Part shown: in pieces, positions 16,501-18,968 of the stretch | How positions within the stretch are numbered: the stretch's first letter is position 1 | Layout: each line of letters begins with the position of its first letter | Assembly (NCBI GenBank): GCA_964528425.1 | Contig: CAZGTD010000037.1 | Location: 1-18,968, forward strand | Length of the DNA: 18,968 nucleotides | Direction of reading: 5' to 3' | Source of the DNA: UBA3263 sp964528425 | Lineage (GTDB): Bacteria > Bacteroidota > Bacteroidia > Bacteroidales > Muribaculaceae | Made by a program: the position numbers and the translations under genes | The notes under the pieces: generated by a model | The model's database searches: none | What the model was told of the DNA's origin: nothing | What the model saw: only the letters and a program-made list of their open reading frames with translations

Positions 16501-16655
16501 TCCACACTACCGGAAACATCCTGGTAACTTTCTACACTTGCCGTGCTTCCTTGAATACCATATTTGACTCCGTCAACGGTTACGGTTTGCCCTAAGGCCT
16601 TGGTCTGCCAGCCCAAGAGGGTCAGCAGAAACAATAATAAAAGTTTTCTTAACAT
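13512..16655 (-). CDS. BspA-like leucine-rich repeat surface protein
   Basis: The 1047-residue protein starts with a signal peptide (MLRKLLLLFLLTLLGWQTKALG). Most of it consists of BspA-type (LRR_5) repeats with a 23-residue unit such as AFSGCSGLTSVTIPNSVTSIG; they run from about residue 60 to 960, broken by divergent blocks and by an insertion near 640-700. Such proteins are exposed on the surface and bind host or bacterial ligands in some species. After the repeats come CTLYVPLKSKAAYQSAPQW, a common end cap, and a final 48 residues with EVYNLNGVKV and LPKGVYLVRRGG, resembling a type A C-terminal sorting domain of the type IX secretion system. Whether this organism has that system cannot be seen here. 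It has its own promoter. Confidence 0.93.
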   Translation of the reverse strand: MLRKLLLLFLLTLLGWQTKALGQTVTVDGVKYGIQGSTASVESYQDVSGSVEIRSSITYNGKSYSVTSIADHAFYNCTGMTSITIPNTIKRILDHAFFHCTGLTSVSIPNSVTTIGYQAFSFCSGLTSVAIPNSVTSLGALAFNDCTGLISITIPNSITSIEHETFSNCSALASVNIPNSVTEIGTDAFINCTSLVKAEFTSIENLCSINFVNSNSNPLSFAKHLYINGGEITKVEIPNSVIKIGNFAFSSAGSISSVTIPNSVTLIGIDAFSRCSGLTEISIPNSVHTIGCGAFKSCAKLTKVVIEDGKEALSLEYKANEEIFNNCNIKSVYLGRNLESSDNYAPFKYQTQLKELTIGKNVTSIGDYAFAGCSGLASVLIPASVTQIGTSAFENINKLTELSLPNSVKTIGSKAFSGCTGLTEVILPSSVTSVGTGAFSGCTKLVKSAYPSTISTNPFPTGISIQYPAKGAIIENRYIWGPNNSAIYYVPTDYKGVFAIPSTVQVIGSLAFGACKDITSVTMPESVSKIGSKAFSECVTLSNITIPESVYSIGQEAFSGCSGLSTVYFKAKDLTECGKNIFPATTSTLDIDNSVTFDNIPSDAFANLNLKSLYIGAGILKIKSDCFSKNIVKIFWLGNTPPVGWEKMSASVHVVANNQYSDSYSSLYPDKNIVTYQFLSSRFAVNGIWYVPTNVSERTCDVIDCDYSAEYKNVTVPETVTYKNISFSVENISDYSFYHDNNVETLSINSSGSIRDFAFSGLTKPTSVNLNGKITEIRNGAFKGCNSLKELNIPNTVKSIGDYAFGECTSVTTLTFNEEGKSLETSSVLALGSNGNYGLFTDCPLIELYIGRKLSYSPEYERGYSPFCHITTLTKAEISNAEVQVLDNEFYLCSGLKWLKIGNGVTKIGRWAFSGCSSLEYFSAGYNVKSIGEEAFSDCTAMTQYYSYSPQPPVAGKQSLDDIRKFDCTLYVPLKSKAAYQSAPQWKDFFYIEEVESADINELSVSPSDRTEVYNLNGVKVSDSTENLPKGVYLVRRGGTATKLLID
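16111..16405 (-). repeat. 69-bp tandem repeats within the BspA-like gene
   Basis: The motif GTTAC/TGGAGTTGGGGATG (plus-strand reading) recurs at 16111, 16180, 16249 and 16318, each exactly 69 bases (23 codons) apart, with a diverged copy near 16387. These are the most alike repeats of the gene at the DNA level, and so the most likely site for repeat gain or loss. Confidence 0.85.
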
Positions 16656-16694
16656 AAAGATTTAAATTAATAATGATAATGATAGAAATCTCGG

Positions 16695-16702
16695 CAAAGT
16701 TA
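16695..16702 (-). promoter_or_regulatory. -7 promoter element of the BspA-like gene
   Basis: TAACTTTG lies at 16702-16695 on the minus strand, 39 bases before the ATG at 16655. I find no clear TTTG at the proper upstream distance, so this promoter may be weak or need an activator. Confidence 0.5.
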
Positions 16703-16732
16703 TAAAAAGAATGTCTTAGCGGAAAGAAATTT

Positions 16733-16786
16733 GCCGTTCACTCCGTTCACTTCACTTTTTGAACACATTTGAACGCAGTGAACGGC
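16733..16786. repeat. Inverted repeat between BspA-like and HTH genes
   Basis: GCCGTTCACT (16733-16742) pairs with AGTGAACGGC (16777-16786); after one mismatch the pairing goes on with CGTTC (16744-16748) and GAACG (16771-16775). The left arm also holds the 9-mer CCGTTCACT twice in tandem (16734-16742, 16743-16751). On the plus strand the repeat is followed by CTAATTTTTGG, whose TTTTTG is also the upstream element of the HTH gene's promoter. It could be an operator, an insulating terminator or a dispersed repeat. Confidence 0.65.
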
Positions 16787-16792
16787 CTAATT

Positions 16793-16825
16793 TTTGGACT
16801 GAATAAAGAAAACACCGTAACTTTG
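16793..16825 (+). promoter_or_regulatory. Promoter of the HTH-like gene
   Basis: TTTG (16793-16796) and TAACTTTG (16818-16825) are separated by 21 bases, an exact match to the Bacteroidetes form. The ATG at 16844 is 18 bases past the -7 element, leaving a leader of only about 10-15 bases. Confidence 0.7.
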
Positions 16826-16843
16826 CCATAAAATTAATTTGAT

Positions 16844-17395
16844 ATGATCAGCCAAAAGATTATACAAAAGATTCAAGAAAAGTTTCAGCAACCCATAAAA
16901 TACTCGCAGCAATGCGAGGCGTTATCTATGGCAATTCAGGAAGCAACGGGGCAAACCCTCGGCACAACAACCCTGAAACGTATGCTCGGATTCGTTAACG
17001 GCCCGACGAACGCACGCCCGTCGTCGCTCGATATAATTGCCCAATATCTTGGCTACCCCGATTATAATCTGCTGGCGAAAGATTTAGGCGAAGATAACGA
17101 AATATCAGATTTCCGAGCGGTCGACAGCCTTGATTCCAATGATTTGATTGCCGGGGAGCAAGTTCAGGTTACGTATCATCCCAACCGATTGTTGCTCTTA
17201 AGTTATTTGGGCAACAATCAATATATTGTAAATCAATCGCGCAACAGCAAGCTTCAGAAGGGAGACAAATTAACGGTTTCGGGATTCAACGTTGGGTTCG
17301 AACTGCTTATAAGCGACGTTGAACGTGGCGGCACACACCTCGGACCCTACCAAGCTGCGAAACAGGGAGGAATTACAGGGGTTGAAATTGTTTGA
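16844..17395 (+). CDS. Bacteroidetes-type HTH-like protein of unknown function
   Basis: The 183-residue protein appears to have two parts. Residues 1-80 resemble the helical, HTH-like N-terminus common in Bacteroidetes hypothetical proteins: a helix ending SQQCEALSMAIQEATG, then LGTTTLKRMLGF, and RPSSLDIIAQYLGYPDYNLLAKD. The TTTLKR segment would be the recognition helix. Residues 95-183 form a compact beta-rich domain (GEQVQVTYHPNRLLLLSYLG, NSKLQKGDKLTVSGFNVG, GGTHLGPYQAAKQGGITGVEIV), perhaps a ligand-sensing module. There is no signal peptide or membrane segment. It is divergent from the BspA-like gene and convergent with the kinase gene, overlapping it by 23 bases. Regulation of one of these neighbours is possible but not shown. 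Confidence 0.7.
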   Translation: MISQKIIQKIQEKFQQPIKYSQQCEALSMAIQEATGQTLGTTTLKRMLGFVNGPTNARPSSLDIIAQYLGYPDYNLLAKDLGEDNEISDFRAVDSLDSNDLIAGEQVQVTYHPNRLLLLSYLGNNQYIVNQSRNSKLQKGDKLTVSGFNVGFELLISDVERGGTHLGPYQAAKQGGITGVEIV

Positions 17396-18632
17396 CTTCA
17401 ACAGAGTCTCTGCTGTCACGCCGTTTTTCTATCTGGGCACACAGTTTATATATACGTCGGTCAGCATTCATAAATAATCTCCACTCTTTCCCCTTGCACA
17501 AAAGCAGAAGAGCCTCGCTTGGATCCTCAAGTTTATATAGTTCGCAAACATCCTTAAAGATTTTTGCCTGCGCTTGCATCTGAAGGTCAGCGTAAGGTGT
17601 CAACTCCTCTTTGATTTGCAGCGAAGACAGTATGAGAGTCGTATCAGAAAGATATTTTTCTATCGGCACTTGATATTGGCGCAACGGCCCATAATAGCGC
17701 CTTACTATCTCATCGACCATTTCAATCGTAGGACCGGCAGGAGCTACAACGGGCAATACAACCGGCACTTCGACCGGCGATTCCGATTCAACGGCTATTG
17801 AATCGCTGACCGGGTCAACGTGGGGACTCCGGGATTCGGCAACATTCTTTTCGCGAACAGTCAGAACTGCAATCGATGCGGAAACCGCTATTAGGCCTAT
17901 TACGGCAACTGCGGCAAAAACAAACCGAAGCGGAGATTTTCGTTGAGTCAGAAATTTTTTCAACTTCCCGGGCGAAACATTTTTAGCGACACATCTTCTC
18001 GCAAATCGTTTATCCCCAAGTTTTTCGGCAATAAGCCCGATACCCTTAAAGTCAATTTTGCCGTCTGCACATATCCGGCAGCCATACTTCTCCGTATTTC
18101 CGTGCGTAGTTTCGAGCCAGGAAGTATATGCCTTGTCGAGATCAATCAGTTTAATCGGCCTGTCATCGTATGATGAAACAATTATATTATCCGGTTTTAT
18201 ATCGCAATGAACAACTCCGCGCCGATGAAGATAATCAACAACATCAACAAGTTCAAAAAGAATTTTCTTGACAAAATCCCTGTTTTTAAGCCTTGTGCTA
18301 TTGTTTTTTATCAATTCCGCAAGTGTTTCCCCTTCAATGAAATCCATTGCAATATAATCACTCCCAAGACCAACATAGCGCGGCAGCGAAATATGGTTCA
18401 ACGAAACTCCGAGATCATATTCCTTATCAAACGCCGCCCGATAAAGCGCATTCTCCCTGAATTGCGGCTTCAGACGCTTTATAAATAAATGCCTGCGCTG
18501 AACTGTTCCCTCAAAAGCATTACAAGTAGAACCCGAACGCTCCAATGTCTTAAATAACGAAAAATCAACAGCAAATAATGAAGAGTCGCTGCTATTACCA
18601 AAACCCGAAATTATAAAATCATCATTACTCAT
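17373..18632 (-). CDS. Compact Hanks-type protein kinase with one membrane segment
   Basis: The 419-residue protein (start MSNDDF) has an N-terminal kinase domain (about 20-230): loop SGSTCNAFEG, lysine in LFIKRLKP (Lys52), helix-C glutamate in FDKEYD (Glu71), hinge AMDFIEGETL, catalytic loop VVHCDIKPDNIIV (Asp144, Asn149), and DLD (164-166) in place of DFG. Only about 70 residues separate DLD from the membrane helix, against about 120 in usual kinases, so the activation segment and C-lobe are shortened; KIDFKGIG probably corresponds to helix F. A membrane helix follows at about 236-259 (FVFAAVAVIGLIAVSASIAVL). Some 155 residues, proline- and acid-rich then helical, would face the periplasm and could sense a signal. 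I chose the ATG at 18632 because the one at 18653 lies upstream of the -7 element. Activity on proteins is likely but not certain. Confidence 0.85.
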   Translation of the reverse strand: MSNDDFIISGFGNSSDSSLFAVDFSLFKTLERSGSTCNAFEGTVQRRHLFIKRLKPQFRENALYRAAFDKEYDLGVSLNHISLPRYVGLGSDYIAMDFIEGETLAELIKNNSTRLKNRDFVKKILFELVDVVDYLHRRGVVHCDIKPDNIIVSSYDDRPIKLIDLDKAYTSWLETTHGNTEKYGCRICADGKIDFKGIGLIAEKLGDKRFARRCVAKNVSPGKLKKFLTQRKSPLRFVFAAVAVIGLIAVSASIAVLTVREKNVAESRSPHVDPVSDSIAVESESPVEVPVVLPVVAPAGPTIEMVDEIVRRYYGPLRQYQVPIEKYLSDTTLILSSLQIKEELTPYADLQMQAQAKIFKDVCELYKLEDPSEALLLLCKGKEWRLFMNADRRIYKLCAQIEKRRDSRDSVEVKQFQPL

Positions 18633-18640
18633 GGCAACTG

Positions 18641-18648
18641 CAAATTTA
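18641..18648 (-). promoter_or_regulatory. -7 promoter element of the kinase gene
   Basis: TAAATTTG lies at 18648-18641 on the minus strand, 8 bases before the ATG at 18632. The upstream TTTG partner is not clear, so the call rests on the -7 element alone. The transcript would have almost no leader. Confidence 0.4.
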
Positions 18649-18687
18649 AACAAATTTTATCGAAATTGTTCAGGGCCGAATAAAAAG

Positions 18688-18719
18688 TTTGGAATAAACA
18701 ATAAAATAATGTATATTTG
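18688..18719 (+). promoter_or_regulatory. Promoter of the DUF2795 gene
   Basis: TTTG (18688-18691) and TATATTTG (18712-18719) are separated by 20 bases, an exact match to the Bacteroidetes form. The ATG lies 47 bases past the -7 element, so there is a leader of about 40 bases. Confidence 0.7.
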
Positions 18720-18766
18720 CGCCCCTAAAACTAATAAATGACCCTTAAAAACTACGGAATAATATT

Positions 18767-18968
18767 ATGTATTGGACACTTGAACTCGCATCGAAACTCG
18801 AAGACGCTCCTTGGCCCGCAACTCGCGAAGAACTCATCGACTACGCCACACGCTCCGGTGCCCCTCTCGAAGTAATTGAAAACCTTCAGGAAATCGAAGA
18901 CGAAGGCGAAACATACGAAAGCATCGAAGACATCTGGCCCGACTACCCCTCCAACGAAGACTTCTTCT
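18767..18968 (+). CDS. DUF2795 family small acidic protein (3' end cut by window)
   Basis: The first 67 residues are visible, starting MYWTLELASKLEDAPWPATR and continuing through ELIDYATRSGAPLEVIENLQ and IEDIWPDYPSNEDFF. This matches the small DUF2795 proteins (about 70-75 residues) that are widespread and highly conserved in Bacteroidetes, so only the last few codons are probably missing. The protein is very acidic and has a helix-turn-helix-like fold in the family; its function is unknown. It has a strong promoter, which suggests high expression. It is divergent from the kinase gene. Confidence 0.88.
   Translation, partial: MYWTLELASKLEDAPWPATREELIDYATRSGAPLEVIENLQEIEDEGETYESIEDIWPDYPSNEDFF

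Overview
The window looks like chromosomal DNA from a gut-type member of the Bacteroidales (phylum Bacteroidota); a Muribaculaceae-like genome is my best guess, but this is an inference. Supporting signs are: the Bacteroidetes promoter form TTTG-N20/21-TAnnTTTG before many genes with no Shine-Dalgarno sequences; a fused MurF/alanine racemase gene; a DUF2795 protein starting MYWTLELASKL; a BspA-type leucine-rich repeat surface protein with a C-terminal tail like those used for sorting; and a patatin with a C-terminal barrel-like region.

Layout. 1-317: left edge, an unrecognised and possibly frameshifted minus-strand coding stretch and a strong 10-bp-arm palindrome. 318-4653 (minus): a tight overlapping operon holA > murF/alr fusion > queA. 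4714-5220 (plus): a small orphan PD-(D/E)XK protein (HsdR N-terminal type), divergent from holA through overlapping promoters. 5201-5890 (minus): a lipoprotein resembling TlpA/DUF4369 but lacking the redox cysteines. 5948-9058 (minus): galK > galM > sugar nucleotidyltransferase, ending in a clear intrinsic terminator. 9167-9712 (minus): a DJ-1/PfpI protein. 9764-10344: a 580-bp gap holding a cluster of stem-loops that looks like a structured RNA, then short direct and tandem repeats. 10345-13425 (plus): patatin/beta-barrel protein > tail-less single-strand binding protein > PduO-type cobalamin adenosyltransferase, closed by a strong 14-bp stem hairpin. 13512-16655 (minus): a 1047-residue BspA-like protein. 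16844-17395 (plus): a Bacteroidetes-type HTH-like protein. 17373-18632 (minus): a compact membrane-anchored Hanks-type kinase, convergent with and overlapping the HTH gene. 18767-end (plus): the start of a DUF2795 gene.

How the parts work together. The first operon joins replication (clamp-loader delta), cell-wall D-alanine supply and tRNA queuosine synthesis; these are housekeeping genes grouped by position rather than by pathway. The gal operon would take beta-galactose to alpha-galactose (GalM), phosphorylate it (GalK) and probably activate the sugar phosphate with the nucleotidyltransferase, since no galT is beside it. Most other genes concern the envelope or signalling. The most interesting points are the MurF half of the Alr fusion, which has lost several catalytic motifs and part of its central domain; the unassigned structured RNA candidate at about 9790-10130; and the shortened kinase with DLD in place of DFG.
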